Shown: positions 7,713-17,837, counted from the stretch's first letter. The stretch is DNA of 64,000 nucleotides from Streptomyces europaeiscabiei (GCF_036346855.1 NZ_CP107841.1:4468001-4532000), one strand, 5' to 3'. Made by a program: numbers and translations. Notes: generated from the sequence alone by a model not told the origin.

Positions 7713-8132
7713 ATGGAGCAGGCCGTTTTCGAGTCGGTCAGGTACTCCGCGATGTGCCAGGACTGTGGTGCGGAGCTGGAGTGCTGCGGTGTCCAAGCGC
7801 TCGTTGACGGCCGCTTGCGGTGGGACGTCGAGTCAACGTGTCCTGCGTGCGGGTTCGCGGTGGCCGTGTGTGGCGGGGATCTGCCGAGTGAACAGCGCCA
7901 GCAGCTGCTCGCGGAGCATGGGCCAGCGACCCTTCAAGTGCTCGATGAGTCGGCAAACAGTGTCGTGATCATGAGGGTGCTCCGAGCCGAGCTGGGCATC
8001 GATCTGGTCGACGCCAAGGCTGTGCTGCGCCGTGTTCTGAGCGGTGGCCACTCAGGAACGCTTCCTGAGCTGGAACTACTCGCCCAGAAGCTGCGGGCGG
8101 CTGGCATCGCGGCCGCCGCTACGCGGTCCTAG
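7713..8132 (+). CDS. Zinc-ribbon protein with L7/L12 C-terminal-like domain
   Basis: A 139-residue protein with cysteines CQDCGAELECCG and, after a spacer, CPACGFAVAVCG, which could form a zinc ribbon. The C-terminal half (VVIMRVLRAELGIDLVDAKA) resembles the helical C-terminal domain of ribosomal protein L7/L12 (KVIRE..GL.LKEAK). Similar small proteins occur in Streptomyces without known function. The ATG at 7713 starts just before the conserved part and follows a purine-rich GGGGGTGGGAG stretch; the upstream extension looks non-coding. Its end is 34 bp from the IS481-associated repeat. Confidence 0.6.
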   Translation: MEQAVFESVRYSAMCQDCGAELECCGVQALVDGRLRWDVESTCPACGFAVAVCGGDLPSEQRQQLLAEHGPATLQVLDESANSVVIMRVLRAELGIDLVDAKAVLRRVLSGGHSGTLPELELLAQKLRAAGIAAAATRS

Positions 8133-8166
8133 AACAGCGGCCAGCGTGCCAAAGCCCGGAGGGGAC

Positions 8167-8206
8167 GTCAGGCATCTCCCGGGCCCGGACAAACCCCGAG
8201 CGAGCG
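8167..8206. repeat. 40-bp direct repeat, outer copy left of the IS481 element
   Basis: Matches 10207-10246 at 38 of 40 positions. Both copies begin with the right-end inverted repeat of the IS (GTCAxGCATCTCCCGGG). It is too long for a target duplication and looks like the right end of a second, deleted IS copy. Confidence 0.7.
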
Positions 8207-8212
8207 TGTCTA

Positions 8213-10206
<1,994 letters not shown>

Positions 10207-10225
<19 letters not shown>

Positions 10226-10246
10226 CGGACAAACCCCGAGCGAGCG
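10207..10246. repeat. 40-bp direct repeat, right copy at the IS481 right end
   Basis: Partner of 8167-8206. The first 19 bp are the terminal inverted repeat; the last 21 bp (CGGACAAACCCCGAGCGAGCG) are flanking sequence shared with the left outer copy. Confidence 0.7.
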
Positions 10247-10492
10247 ACTGCGTTACAACTTTCTCTACTGGTTCAAGAGCCCGCGCACGGCGCGGGCGCG
10301 CACCGCCTCTGCGGCGCGGCCTGCCTCCTGTCTGCGCCCCGGCTGGCCGCGCCCGGCGGCGCGCCTCGTGCAGCGGGCAGAAGCGAGGAGGTCACCCGCA
10401 GGTCAAGGACATGCCTCCGGCGGGGGCGCTCAGGCTCCGAGATGGCGGGGGCACCGTTTGTGGGTGCCAGCCGATTGGTGGCGCGCGCGGGG
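10247..10492. other. Gene-free stretch right of the IS
   Basis: Contains GC-rich short hairpins (for example GCCCGCGCACGGCGCGGGC at 10279-10297). I see no frame with family features here. It may be remnant mobile DNA. Confidence 0.4.
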
Positions 10493-10646
10493 AGCTCCCA
10501 TCCCGTCTGCCATCGACCCAGGCAGAGCCGAGCAGACGCGGCCCAGGGGCGTCAAGGTCGTTCGTACAGTGGCGCGCTCCACCTTGACGCCCCTGAACCA
10601 CGCCCGCTCCACGGTGTGTGGGTCGACGGCAGACGGGATGGGAGCT
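10493..10646. repeat. 154-bp imperfect palindrome (MITE-like or cruciform)
   Basis: Outer arms 10493-10520 and 10619-10646 match at 27 of 28 positions when inverted. Inner arms 10544-10558 and 10581-10595 are perfect 15-bp complements (CAGGGGCGTCAAGGT). All arms share one centre near 10569.5, and the middle segments are partly complementary. No open reading frame is evident. It could be a miniature transposable element or a strong RNA hairpin between the IS and the gene ending at 10697. Confidence 0.7.
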
Positions 10647-10696
10647 GGGGTGAGTGGTGGGCTGAGAAAGCGGGGAACGGGGTGCTCCTAGTCTCA

Positions 10697-11173
10697 TCAG
10701 TCCCACGCGTTGAAGATCACCCCGCCCAGCGTGGTAATGCCATATAAACGAATCTCGCGCCACTCGCCCTGTGACAGGTCTGAGGTGTCCACGTCGGCAA
10801 GAGATGCGGTGAGCTGCTCGCGGTCGAGCACCAGGAACCCAGCGTGCACGAAGGTGCCGGCCCAGGGCGGTGGTGCGACGAACTCCTCGCGGTACCAGTC
10901 CCTGCGCATCTGAGCGAACGCGATCCAGGGCTGATGGGCGTGGCACAAGATGATGTGCTGGCCTGCGTCCTCGACGACCGACGCGGTGTGGAACGTGCGG
11001 GGGTATGCCTGTTCCTCCACCTCGCCCACCTTGCCTCCAGCAGCGCGAGCAGCTGCATACAGAGCGCCCCTGAAGGCCCGTAGATCGGTCTCGGGAAGGG
11101 GGCCGTCCTTTGGCCGATGAAAGCCTGTCGCCCCTCGCGGCAAGCTGAAGCCAGTGTTCTTGTCGTCGGCCAT
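10697..11173 (-). CDS. Hypothetical protein
   Basis: A 158-residue soluble protein starting MADDKNTGFSLPRGATGFHR. It is rich in aromatic residues (HAHQPWIAFAQMRRDWYREE) and ends with a hydrophobic beta-like tail (LYGITTLGGVIFNAWD). I do not recognise the family. The ATG at 11173 is preferred because the upstream extension runs into the att-like repeat region. It sits between the palindrome and the first tRNA-Ser relic, so it is probably cargo of a decayed element. Confidence 0.55.
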   Translation of the reverse strand: MADDKNTGFSLPRGATGFHRPKDGPLPETDLRAFRGALYAAARAAGGKVGEVEEQAYPRTFHTASVVEDAGQHIILCHAHQPWIAFAQMRRDWYREEFVAPPPWAGTFVHAGFLVLDREQLTASLADVDTSDLSQGEWREIRLYGITTLGGVIFNAWD

Positions 11174-11339
11174 GTGGTCATCTTGCCGCCTGTGTTCGAT
11201 GGACGTTCCCACGCCTCTGCACACACCGCAGGGCATCCGGAGGTATCCCCGGGCAACAGCAGCGTGCCCCTCCTGTGCCCGATCGAGCGGGGAACCACGG
11301 GGAACACCGGACGATCACGGTGGGTCGACGTGCTGACGA

Positions 11340-11366
11340 CCCCTGACCATGTTGCCTGGTCAAGGG
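11340..11366 (-). terminator. Relic tRNA-Ser terminator hairpin, copy 1
   Basis: Arms CCCCTGACCA and TGGTCAAGGG (one mismatch), immediately downstream of the tRNA-Ser fragment on its strand. Two other copies with compensating changes lie at 15681-15717 and 22786-22820. Confidence 0.6.
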
Positions 11367-11376
11367 CCGTTCACCT

Positions 11377-11432
11377 GCGGTGGGTGTGGGATTTGAACCC
11401 ACGGTGACATCGCTGCCACGACGGTTTTCAAG
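11377..11432 (-). pseudogene. tRNA-Ser(UGA) 3' fragment, copy 1 (att-site relic)
   Basis: On the minus strand this reads CTTGAAAACCGTC (anticodon TGA and 3' anticodon stem), a long variable arm, T-arm GTGGGTTCAAATCCCAC and acceptor end ACCCACCGC. The 5' half of a tRNA is absent. A 3' half starting at the anticodon loop is what remains beside an element inserted by a tyrosine integrase into a tRNA gene. Confidence 0.85.
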
Positions 11433-11481
11433 ATCGCCGGTGGTTGACTCAGCCAGGCCAGCTAAAGCGACGCAGTGCCGA

Positions 11482-11892
11482 TCAATCCTTAAGGCGACGC
11501 TTCCACCACGGGTCCCAACTCGCCGCGTAGGGATCAGGGAGTGTTCGTGAGACATAACGATCATCCAAGGAAGCAACCGCCGCAAGAAAGTCACGCTTGC
11601 TCCTGCGCCGCATCGAAGCCGCCACATCCTGCAACAGCGTTCGCGCGTGCATGTCCCTCCAGGCCGTCGTCCCGTAGCCGTGGTTCGCTCCCTGGTCCGG
11701 CCACTCGTGTAGAGCCAGAGCCCAAGCCCGGAAGGCACGGGCAACATGCCCTGCCGGCAGCTGATGACGGGCCTCGAACCGAGCGATCTCGTGATGCGTC
11801 GCGGCGCACAGCCCGTCAATAGCCAAGCGACTGCCGCCCAGCACGCGTCGAGGCCGTTCGGCCCTGATCTCGCCCGGGGAACGGCGAGCCAT
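11482..11892 (-). CDS. Hypothetical protein
   Basis: A 136-residue, Arg/Ala-rich, apparently all-helical protein (MARRSPGEIRAERPRRVLGG). It has His/Trp-containing motifs (HEIARFEARHQLPAGHVA; WPDQGANHGYGTTAWRDMHA). No known domain is recognised. ATG at 11892 with GGAAG upstream. It ends 50 bp from the tRNA-Ser relic, which suggests it belonged to the element once integrated there. Confidence 0.5.
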   Translation of the reverse strand: MARRSPGEIRAERPRRVLGGSRLAIDGLCAATHHEIARFEARHQLPAGHVARAFRAWALALHEWPDQGANHGYGTTAWRDMHARTLLQDVAASMRRRSKRDFLAAVASLDDRYVSRTLPDPYAASWDPWWKRRLKD

Positions 11893-12017
11893 GAGAACTT
11901 CCCGTATGACAAAGGACGGAGCACCTCACGGTACCGCGCAATGGCCATCGACCGTCACCGCTGTGACGGCACCGAGTAGACGGCTCTGGAACGCCACCAC
12001 GTGCTCGGGTGAGTGTC

Positions 12018-12136
12018 TAACTGCGTGACAACGCCCACGAACAGCGGCGGACAAGGGCGGACGCCTGCGGACCATCGGCGCAGGTGAGAAGCACAGCAGT
12101 CCACGGTCAGACGCCCGCTCAGTTTGCTTCGGGAGC
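12018..12136. repeat. Dispersed att-like repeat, family A copy 1
   Basis: Begins CTAACTGCGTGACAACGCC and ends near GTTTGCTTCGGGAGCAAAC. Related copies lie at 16319-16450 and 20479-20610. The repeats carry no frame of their own and resemble the non-coding ends of related integrative elements. The 11893-12326 gap otherwise shows nothing. Confidence 0.6.
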
Positions 12137-12326
12137 AAACGGTCTAGGAGCAAAGTGCGGGCGCTCTATCGCCTTCGGTCATGAAGGTCCGGGCGGCGGC
12201 TGTGCCTACCCCACATGACCCGACGAGCCCGCACAGCGAGTCAGACGTCATGCTCCCTCGCCAATGCTTCTCAGTGCCTCGCGCCGTCTGCCATCATCAG
12301 GGAGCCGCCCCTCTAGGAGATGACGA

Positions 12327-13031
12327 ATGTGTGCAGCCGGAACGCCTGGCTCAGCTCACCCCTGGTCTCCTCTTACGTACCTAGGACAGCTGTCCCAGGA
12401 AGCGCAGCATCTGGTCTTCGCCACGGGGACCGAGGTGAGCTACCACCGCGACAACGTCCTATTCCGGGAAGGAGAACCCTCCACCTATCTGCTCTTGCTG
12501 AAGCAGGGGCTGGTGAAGGTGACCGCCGCCTCGGAAACAGGTCAAGTGACGCTGCTCGCCATCCGCGGTCCGGGCGACGTCATCGGTGAGCTCTCGGCGG
12601 CTGACGGAAACCCGCAGCGGTCTGCAACGGTGGTGGCGGCTGCTGACGTACACGCGTGCCTGATAAACCATCAGGACTTCATCCGACTTACCCAGCAGCG
12701 TCCAGAGATCATGGTGGCGATGCTCCATGTTCTCAGTGACAAACTGCGTCAAGCCTCCCGTGCGCGGGTCGAGGTACACACCTACACCGTGCGCATGCGG
12801 CTGGCTCGCGTCCTGGTAGAGCTTGCCCAGGCGTACGGGCAGGAAGGAACAGGCGGCACACGGATCGATCTCTCGCTCACCCAGCCGGAGCTGGCGGCTC
12901 TGGTGTCCGCCTCTCCCGCGTCTATCGCCAGGTGTCTGCGAGAGCTCCGCCAGAGGCGGATACTCGACATCGGCTATCGCCATGTGACGCTGCACGACAC
13001 GAAGGCGTTGGCTGCCATCGCCCGGAGCTGA
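12327..13031 (+). CDS. Crp/Fnr-family transcriptional regulator
   Basis: A 234-residue regulator. A cyclic-nucleotide-binding-type beta-roll (about residues 20-130, with LLLLKQGLVKVTA and GPGDVIGELSAADG) is followed by a long dimer helix and a Crp-type winged helix (about 170-225; LTQPELAALVSASPASIARC). The phosphate-binding region keeps GE and R (PQRSATVVA), so ligand binding is possible but unproven. ATG at 12327 with AGGAGA 6 nt upstream. It stands alone, 370 bp from the next gene, inside the decayed-element region; its targets are unknown. Confidence 0.88.
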   Translation: MCAAGTPGSAHPWSPLTYLGQLSQEAQHLVFATGTEVSYHRDNVLFREGEPSTYLLLLKQGLVKVTAASETGQVTLLAIRGPGDVIGELSAADGNPQRSATVVAAADVHACLINHQDFIRLTQQRPEIMVAMLHVLSDKLRQASRARVEVHTYTVRMRLARVLVELAQAYGQEGTGGTRIDLSLTQPELAALVSASPASIARCLRELRQRRILDIGYRHVTLHDTKALAAIARS

Positions 13032-13405
13032 GGGACCCTGCACCTAGGCGAGTTGCTACGAAAATCTACGTCCCAGGTATGAGCGGTGGTTAGACAGGAG
13101 CAGGCGAAGCCGCGGGCTACCACCCCCGCAGCTTGCCTGCCTGAACGCCGGACAAGGGCTCGGCAAAGAGACTCCTGTGCGACCTGACCAGGTTAGACGC
13201 ACCGCCGACCCCGAGACCATGTCAAATGATGAGGTTCACGACGGTTTTTTGGATCTCGCCTCGATGTCCCTGGGGCTCTAGAAGCGGGCACAATCACCAC
13301 GTAAGGTGATGATCGATCGACGGGTAGTTAAGCGCGTCTCCTACCAAGGCGCTCTGCCGTCGATCATCGGATAGGGCTCGGCAATCGGACTTCGCAGGAG
13401 ATGAT
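13032..13405. other. Intergenic region with structured leader
   Basis: No gene seen. At 13308-13368 there is a stem (GATGATCGA...CGACGG pairing with CCGTCGATCATC) enclosing a second small stem, just upstream of the small membrane gene at 13406. It could be a terminator, a leader structure or a small RNA. Confidence 0.4.
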
Positions 13406-13597
13406 GTGACAACGCATATCTGGATGCTTGTCGTCAGCGGTACGGTAGTGATCACCGCTCTCGCACTCGCAGCCTTCGCGGTATCGAAGATGGAGAAAGG
13501 TTCGCCCGCCCGGGTGGCCATCGTGATCACGGCGCTGGCCGGGTTCCTCGCCGCTATTCCGCCGCTGGTCACCTCCTTCACCGCGCTCCAGGGCTAG
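13406..13597 (+). CDS. Small membrane protein
   Basis: A 63-residue protein with two hydrophobic helices (about 5-25 and 35-55) joined by a short basic loop (SKMEKGSPAR). GTG start with AGGAG 5 nt upstream, a strong initiation site. Its stop is 3 bp before the nucleotidyltransferase-like gene, so they form an operon. Function unknown. A small two-helix protein next to a nucleotidyltransferase fold could be an effector or membrane partner (inference). Confidence 0.6.
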   Translation: MTTHIWMLVVSGTVVITALALAAFAVSKMEKGSPARVAIVITALAGFLAAIPPLVTSFTALQG

Positions 13598-13600
13598 ACC

Positions 13601-14161
13601 ATGGGCAGAGCCGGGCACTGGAACCTCAATCGCTTCGTCCCTCACAGTGGCGAACCGAGCTTCATTGACCGCCAGTGCCCGGTGCTGTCCGAACGCCTGG
13701 AGAGTGAGCCGTTCCAGCGGCTACGCACACTGCAGCTGCCCCGCGAGGACTTCGTCGTCGCGGGCAGCGCCCCGCTGTTCATCCGCGGGCTGAGAAACGA
13801 GATCTCCGATCTCGACATTGTGACGTATGACGTCGCCTGGGAGCGTGCTCGGTCTCTGGCCGAGGCACACAACGCGCCCTACGGAGAGGCGGAATCGGTC
13901 CCCCTTTTCCACGGGCGTATCGAGGTCCTCAACGGATGGTTCCCGCACCTCTTCGGCACCGTTCCAGCTCTCATCACACGTACCGAGGTCATCGGCGGCT
14001 TCAGGTTCCTGACCTTGTCGGACACGGCCCTTTGGAAGCGCGACCTGGACCGCGAGAAGGATCGCGCCGACCTCCTACGCCTGTCCTGTTCCCCACGGCG
14101 CCCACCGCCGCGCCGGCTGACCTGGCTGGGCACGCGACGTCACTTGGGCCACCGTGTATAG
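13601..14161 (+). CDS. Nucleotidyltransferase-like protein
   Basis: A 186-residue protein with the polymerase-beta-type nucleotidyltransferase signature GSAPLFIRG (residues 55-63), followed by D70-x-D72 in NEISDLDIV. These are the residues expected to bind the nucleotide and metal. A third acidic residue may be E116 or D121 in the following strands. The C-terminal 25 residues are Arg/Pro-rich and read like out-of-frame sequence, so a late frameshift is possible. It overlaps the next gene by 8 bp. Stand-alone proteins of this fold often act as toxins, antitoxins or tRNA/protein modifiers; none is proven here. Confidence 0.6.
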   Translation: MGRAGHWNLNRFVPHSGEPSFIDRQCPVLSERLESEPFQRLRTLQLPREDFVVAGSAPLFIRGLRNEISDLDIVTYDVAWERARSLAEAHNAPYGEAESVPLFHGRIEVLNGWFPHLFGTVPALITRTEVIGGFRFLTLSDTALWKRDLDREKDRADLLRLSCSPRRPPPRRLTWLGTRRHLGHRV

Positions 14162-14444
14162 AAGGGGCCCGGAGAACGGTGAAGAGACCACGTCCGAGGC
14201 CTGTAGTCCTACAGCCAGCGAGGCTGCTCAGGCCGAAGCCAACCTGGTCAGGTCTGGGCCGTCCTGGAAGCGGATTGCCGTAGCGGCTGGCGGTATCGTC
14301 ACCGCGGTTAGCACAGCCATCATCACCCTCGTCGCGACTCACAAGTCCGCACATATGGCGAACGCGGCGGCTTACACCCACGGCCTCCTTGACGGGGCCG
14401 AAACCGCGAGGAACGGTTACGACTTCGACGAGGTCCACGACTAG
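14154..14444 (+). CDS. Small single-span membrane protein
   Basis: A 96-residue protein with an acidic N-terminus, one hydrophobic helix (about residues 40-62; IAVAAGGIVTAVSTAIITLV) and a polar C-terminus. The GTG start lies inside the end of the nucleotidyltransferase-like gene, so the three genes 13406-14444 look co-transcribed. A later start is possible. Unknown function. Confidence 0.5.
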   Translation: MYRRGPENGEETTSEACSPTASEAAQAEANLVRSGPSWKRIAVAAGGIVTAVSTAIITLVATHKSAHMANAAAYTHGLLDGAETARNGYDFDEVHD

Positions 14445-14918
14445 GACGAGTTGGCGAACGGCGTGAAGCCTGCCCTTCGGGTGCTAGATCAGTGCGGGGG
14501 CCAAACAGGGGGCCAAAAAGGCCGCAGTCGCAACATGACTGTCCTGGACAGTCGTGGACAGCCGTGGAGGGAAACAGGCAAGTCAGCGGCCCCATACCGA
14601 GGTCCCAAGGCACCTGATCGCGTTCGGGACGAAGAGGTCGTCACCCAAGGTCTCACCCCCACGCTTCCGCCGACGCGGCTTGCTCCGGTCGACGGCATGG
14701 CATCGTGGCTGAGGCCGGTGGGGGTGCAGCGAGGCACACGCGCGCCTGATCGTCGGCGCACCCACCGTCGTGGCTGACTGTCGTCGGCTGAGGTTCGTGC
14801 CACAACCGTGCCAGATCCAGGGGTCAGCCACGGTCAACAGCGGTTGCATGCGGTCGAGTTGCCAGCCACCGCATCAGATATCGAAGCCGCAGGTCAGTAG
14901 CAGGAAACCCCAGCCTCT
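14445..14918. repeat. Att-like repeat region, family B copy 1
   Basis: No gene seen. 14630-14790 (TTCGGGACGAAGAGGTCGTC through GTGGCTGACTGTCGTCGGCT) is repeated at about 16430-16600. GTGCCACAACCGTGCCAGAT at 14797-14816 resembles motifs at 17885 and 21438. These look like element ends next to the tRNA-Arg relic that follows. Confidence 0.55.
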
Positions 14919-14961
14919 CTCCTAAAGCGGGTGTCGCAGGTTCGAATCCTGCCGGGGGCAC
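14919..14961 (+). pseudogene. tRNA-Arg(CCU) 3' fragment, copy 1 (att-site relic)
   Basis: Reads CTCCTAAAGCGGGTG (anticodon CCT), T-arm GCAGGTTCGAATCCTGC and acceptor CGGGGGCA. The 5' half is missing. The matching terminator follows. A second, slightly diverged copy is at 23516-23559. Confidence 0.85.
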
Positions 14962-14966
14962 AGGTA

Positions 14967-15006
14967 AAGGGCCAGCTCAGGAGGGTTTCCTCCCAGGCTG
15001 GCCCTT
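14967..15006 (+). terminator. Terminator of tRNA-Arg relic, copy 1
   Basis: Arms AAGGGCCAGC and GCTGGCCCTT with an inner GAGG/CCTC stem, directly after the tRNA-Arg fragment. The same hairpin follows copy 2. Confidence 0.75.
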
Positions 15007-15034
15007 CGTCGCAGGTCCACAGACAGCCCGACTC

Positions 15035-15102
15035 GCCGGAAGCTTACGGGGCCATGATCACTCACCCCATGGCAGCTCCCGCCCAAAGCCGCTCCACCGA
15101 CC
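15035..15102. repeat. 68-bp dispersed repeat, copy 1
   Basis: Starts CCGGAAGCTTACGGGGCCAT and runs to about CCGACCT; nearly identical to 22358-22426. Non-coding; probably an element-end or target-flank sequence duplicated by repeated integration. Confidence 0.65.
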
Positions 15103-15129
15103 TTGCTGAGTAACCTCACCCAGCGGTCG

Positions 15130-15564
15130 TCAAAGCTCCCAGTCATCCTCGCCACCAGGGCCCACCGTGATCGGGGCTACCCCGTGTCTGGCCAGGTGCC
15201 AGGACACGAATCGTGGATCTGGGCCGATCCAGAGCCCGGCACCGTCTTGAAAGTCGATGACCAAAGCACCGTGCTCGCGGACATCGACCCCCTCTCGGCG
15301 ACGCCTGAATTCAGCCGCCGCCGACACCCCCGTGAGTGTCTGCCCGAATAGGGCCAGAACGGGGGCGAGGCTCACACCCGTGCCGGGGTCGATTTCATGC
15401 CATTCGCCACCGGCATCCCGGAACAGGAACGGCGTCTCCAGCACCAACTCGGCATCCAACCGGTAGCCCTCATCGGGGTCGAGAGCGCCAAGGCTCAGCC
15501 GCACTTGGTGATCAAAAGCTGTGCGCTCCACTTGAGCGCCGATCAAGGCGCTAGGGACCTTCAC
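15130..15564 (-). CDS. DUF6188-like hypothetical protein
   Basis: A 144-residue, mainly beta protein starting VKVPSALIGAQVERTAFDHQ. The pattern of an N-terminal FDxQ..L strand, a central PVLALFGQ turn and a C-terminal LWIGPDPRFVSWHL resembles the DUF6188 family of small Streptomyces proteins. The GTG at 15564 is preferred because GGGAG lies 6 nt upstream; a longer frame enters the att-like repeats. It is enclosed between tRNA-Arg and tRNA-Ser relics. No function is known. Confidence 0.6.
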   Translation of the reverse strand: MKVPSALIGAQVERTAFDHQVRLSLGALDPDEGYRLDAELVLETPFLFRDAGGEWHEIDPGTGVSLAPVLALFGQTLTGVSAAAEFRRRREGVDVREHGALVIDFQDGAGLWIGPDPRFVSWHLARHGVAPITVGPGGEDDWEL

Positions 15565-15680
15565 CCTGTCTCCCTTCCGCACCGTGTGACAGCTCGACAG
15601 CGTAACTGCGTGCCCCTCCCGTGTCCGTTCGGTCGGGAAACGGCGGGGAGTCACGGTCGCTGGCGAACAACGCTCACGAG

Positions 15681-15717
15681 AACGGCTCCTGACCGATTTA
15701 CCTGGTCAGGAGCCGTT
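15681..15717 (-). terminator. Relic tRNA-Ser terminator hairpin, copy 2
   Basis: Perfect 14-bp arms AACGGCTCCTGACC and GGTCAGGAGCCGTT. Relative to copy 3 a base pair is exchanged on both arms (CTCC/GGAG against CCCC/GGGG). Confidence 0.75.
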
Positions 15718-15722
15718 CATCT

Positions 15723-15779
15723 GCGGTGGGTGTGGGATTTTGAACCCACGGTGACATTGCTGCCATGACGGTTTTCAAG
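15723..15779 (-). pseudogene. tRNA-Ser(UGA) 3' fragment, copy 2
   Basis: Same 3' half as copy 1, with one extra base in the T-loop (GATTTTGAACCC on the plus strand) and two substitutions in the variable arm. It could not fold into a normal tRNA. Confidence 0.85.
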
Positions 15780-15918
15780 ATCGCGTAAGACTTGACTGGC
15801 CCCTTGAGGCTTCACCGCCCGCGTTGCTGCCTAGCTGACGCAGATCGCGTACGCAGAGGGTCCAGGAATCGCGTGTCCCCCTACGCTTCTATATCCAGCG
15901 ACCAACGGGGGCAGCAGC

Positions 15919-16089
15919 GTGGGTCTCTTCGTCGGCATACTCGTGATCACCATCGGACTTCCAGTGCTTGGCATCCTGAGCCGCAAGGTCAGTAACGGCC
16001 AGCTGTGGCAGACCGGGATGGCCATTTGGTTCGTGGGCTCCCCGGCAGTGCTCGGTCTTGGCGGTTGGCTGATCTACCGGAGTTTCTGA
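15919..16089 (+). CDS. Very small membrane protein
   Basis: A 56-residue protein starting VGLFVGILVITIGLPVLGIL with two hydrophobic helices (about 1-20 and 33-53). GTG start preceded by a GGGGG run 6-10 nt upstream. It lies alone between a tRNA-Ser relic and the repeat region. Coding is supported by clean membrane topology rather than homology, so confidence is limited. Confidence 0.45.
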   Translation: MGLFVGILVITIGLPVLGILSRKVSNGQLWQTGMAIWFVGSPAVLGLGGWLIYRSF

Positions 16090-16642
16090 ACCAGGGCGAA
16101 CCCGGTGGACCTCCTGTGAGGGCGGGGTGCGGCATCCCCGTACCGCAACCCCAGCAACCGCCCTCAGCCGGCAGCACCCCTCCAGGGCCTCGTAGCGACC
16201 GGTATGGCTGTGGCTGACCGATCTCGCTAGAGCTACGGATCGAGAGGTGGGACAGGAGGCGCGTGAAGAGCGATGATCGCGACCACCGAACACACTGGAA
16301 GCCGCACAGGTTGCGTGTCTAACTGCGTGACAACGCCAGCGAACAACCGCGGACGAGCGCGGACGTCAGCGGACCATCGGCGCAGGTGAGCAGCACACCA
16401 GCCCAAGGCCAGACGCCCACCCAAGTTGCTTCGGGACGACGAAGTCATCGCCCAACGGCTCACCGTCGCACTTCCGTCGGCGCAACTTACTCTGGTCGAC
16501 GACATGGCAGCGTGGCTGAGGCCAGTGGGGGTACAGCGAGACACACGCGCGCCTGATCGGTCGACGCACCCGCCATCGTGGCTGACTGTCGTCGGCTGAC
16601 GCTCAGACCCCAAGACCGAGCTTCCACCCAGGTGGGTGTTGG
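16090..16642. repeat. Att-like repeat region with family A copy 2 and family B copy 2
   Basis: No gene seen. Family A begins at 16319 (CTAACTGCGTGACAACGCC). Family B follows at about 16430-16600, here directly joined to A, suggesting the two were once one element end. Confidence 0.6.
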
Positions 16643-17164
16643 CTAGGTTTCACGCTCCGCCTGGCGCGCTGCTTCTATGAACAGGTCGATGGAGGCCAAG
16701 TAGGCGTTCATGGCGCGTCGGAAAGCCTCGGCCTCGCGTATGTCTTCCTCTACGGAGATGAGGCGGATGTACGCCTCGCCTGAAGCCCTGTGGACTGCCT
16801 TCGCTGCCGCTATGGGCTCAGGGTGACACTCCAGAGACACAACAGCTAGGGCGCGCAGGAACGGTTCGTAGGAGTCACGTAGTTGATCTCGAAGCCCAGT
16901 AAGGGAAGCAAATCGTGCCTCTTCATTGTCTACCTTCAGGAACTTGGGGATCCTGAGGTACAGGACCCCCATCTGGTTCGCTTGCTGAATGAAGTCCAAC
17001 TGCGTGGCTCTACGTGCTTCGCGCACCCGCGCGACGTGCGCAGCTTCGGCAGCGGCATGCGCCTGAATGCGAGCAGCTTGCGCATTGCCCCTACTTGTCA
17101 CCCAACTGGCGACAACTGCTGTAGCAGCCGTCAGCAGGGCCACCCACAAGGCACTATTGTCCAT
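16643..17164 (-). CDS. Membrane-anchored coiled-coil protein, unknown function
   Basis: A 173-residue protein (MDNSALWVALLTAATAVVAS) with one N-terminal membrane helix (about 5-22). It continues as a long, charged, helical region (HAAAEAAHVARVREARR; EEDIREAEAFRRAMNAYLA). Such single-span coiled-coil proteins are common on Streptomyces mobile elements. The ATG at 17164 is chosen as the start nearest the membrane helix; an ATG at 17185 is an alternative, and neither has a strong ribosome site. Confidence 0.55.
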   Translation of the reverse strand: MDNSALWVALLTAATAVVASWVTSRGNAQAARIQAHAAAEAAHVARVREARRATQLDFIQQANQMGVLYLRIPKFLKVDNEEARFASLTGLRDQLRDSYEPFLRALAVVSLECHPEPIAAAKAVHRASGEAYIRLISVEEDIREAEAFRRAMNAYLASIDLFIEAARQAERET

Positions 17165-17480
17165 GGCCCACAGTGTGAGTGACATCGGCCAACTTGCCCA
17201 GTGTGCACCGATATCAGATCTTCGAACAACGACGCGCAGACATAGCCGCTGGATCGACGGCTTCCAGCCCACTCGGCGGACTAGCAAGCGGCGAGCCCGT
17301 CTCAGTTTCCGTCTCATTCAGCGCCGTTCACGGCCGTTCAGACGAGACCGGAGGCGGTAGACGCTCAGGCGATCGAACCCCGATGAACGCAGGTGAACGC
17401 CCCCGAAGGACACCCACCACCCCACCACCACAGTTGGAAAGCGTGTTGGGTGGTGTGCACCGAGGAGGAAGCAGGGTCGG

Positions 17481-17837
17481 ATGTCAGACGTCGATGAGAG
17501 TGTGTCGGCCATGGAGACACCCATTGCCCCTGAGACCGGGGATGAGGAGCACGCCGTCATCGCGCACTTCCGGCTCGCCAATGGCCGTTTCGGCAAGGCC
17601 GACCAGCGGGAGCTGGTCTACGAGGCCGAGCAGGCGATGGCAGCCGCGGTCGAGGAAGCCGATGTTGGGGAGGTCGACGGCAACGAGTTCGGTGCCGGCG
17701 AGGCAGTCGTGTACGCCTATGGACCCGATGCCGATGCTCTGTTCAAGGTCATGGAGCCGATTCTGCGCGGTCTACCGTTCCGGCCGGCGCACGTCGTTTT
17801 CAGGCGAGGCGACGGTGAGTCCCGTCTGGACCTGTAG
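17481..17837 (+). CDS. Hypothetical small acidic protein
   Basis: A 118-residue protein with an acidic N-terminus (MSDVDESVSAMETPIAPETG), then an alpha/beta-looking domain (IAHFRLANGRFGKADQRELV and LFKVMEPILRGLPFRPAHVV). ATG preceded by GGAGGAA about 10 nt upstream. No named family is recognised. It sits between the repeats and the tRNA-Gly relic, so it is probable cargo of a decayed element. Confidence 0.55.
   Translation: MSDVDESVSAMETPIAPETGDEEHAVIAHFRLANGRFGKADQRELVYEAEQAMAAAVEEADVGEVDGNEFGAGEAVVYAYGPDADALFKVMEPILRGLPFRPAHVVFRRGDGESRLDL

Noticed and set aside
14919..14961. Intact tRNA-Arg gene
   Set aside because: No D-arm or 5' acceptor strand precedes the anticodon loop; only the 3' half is present.
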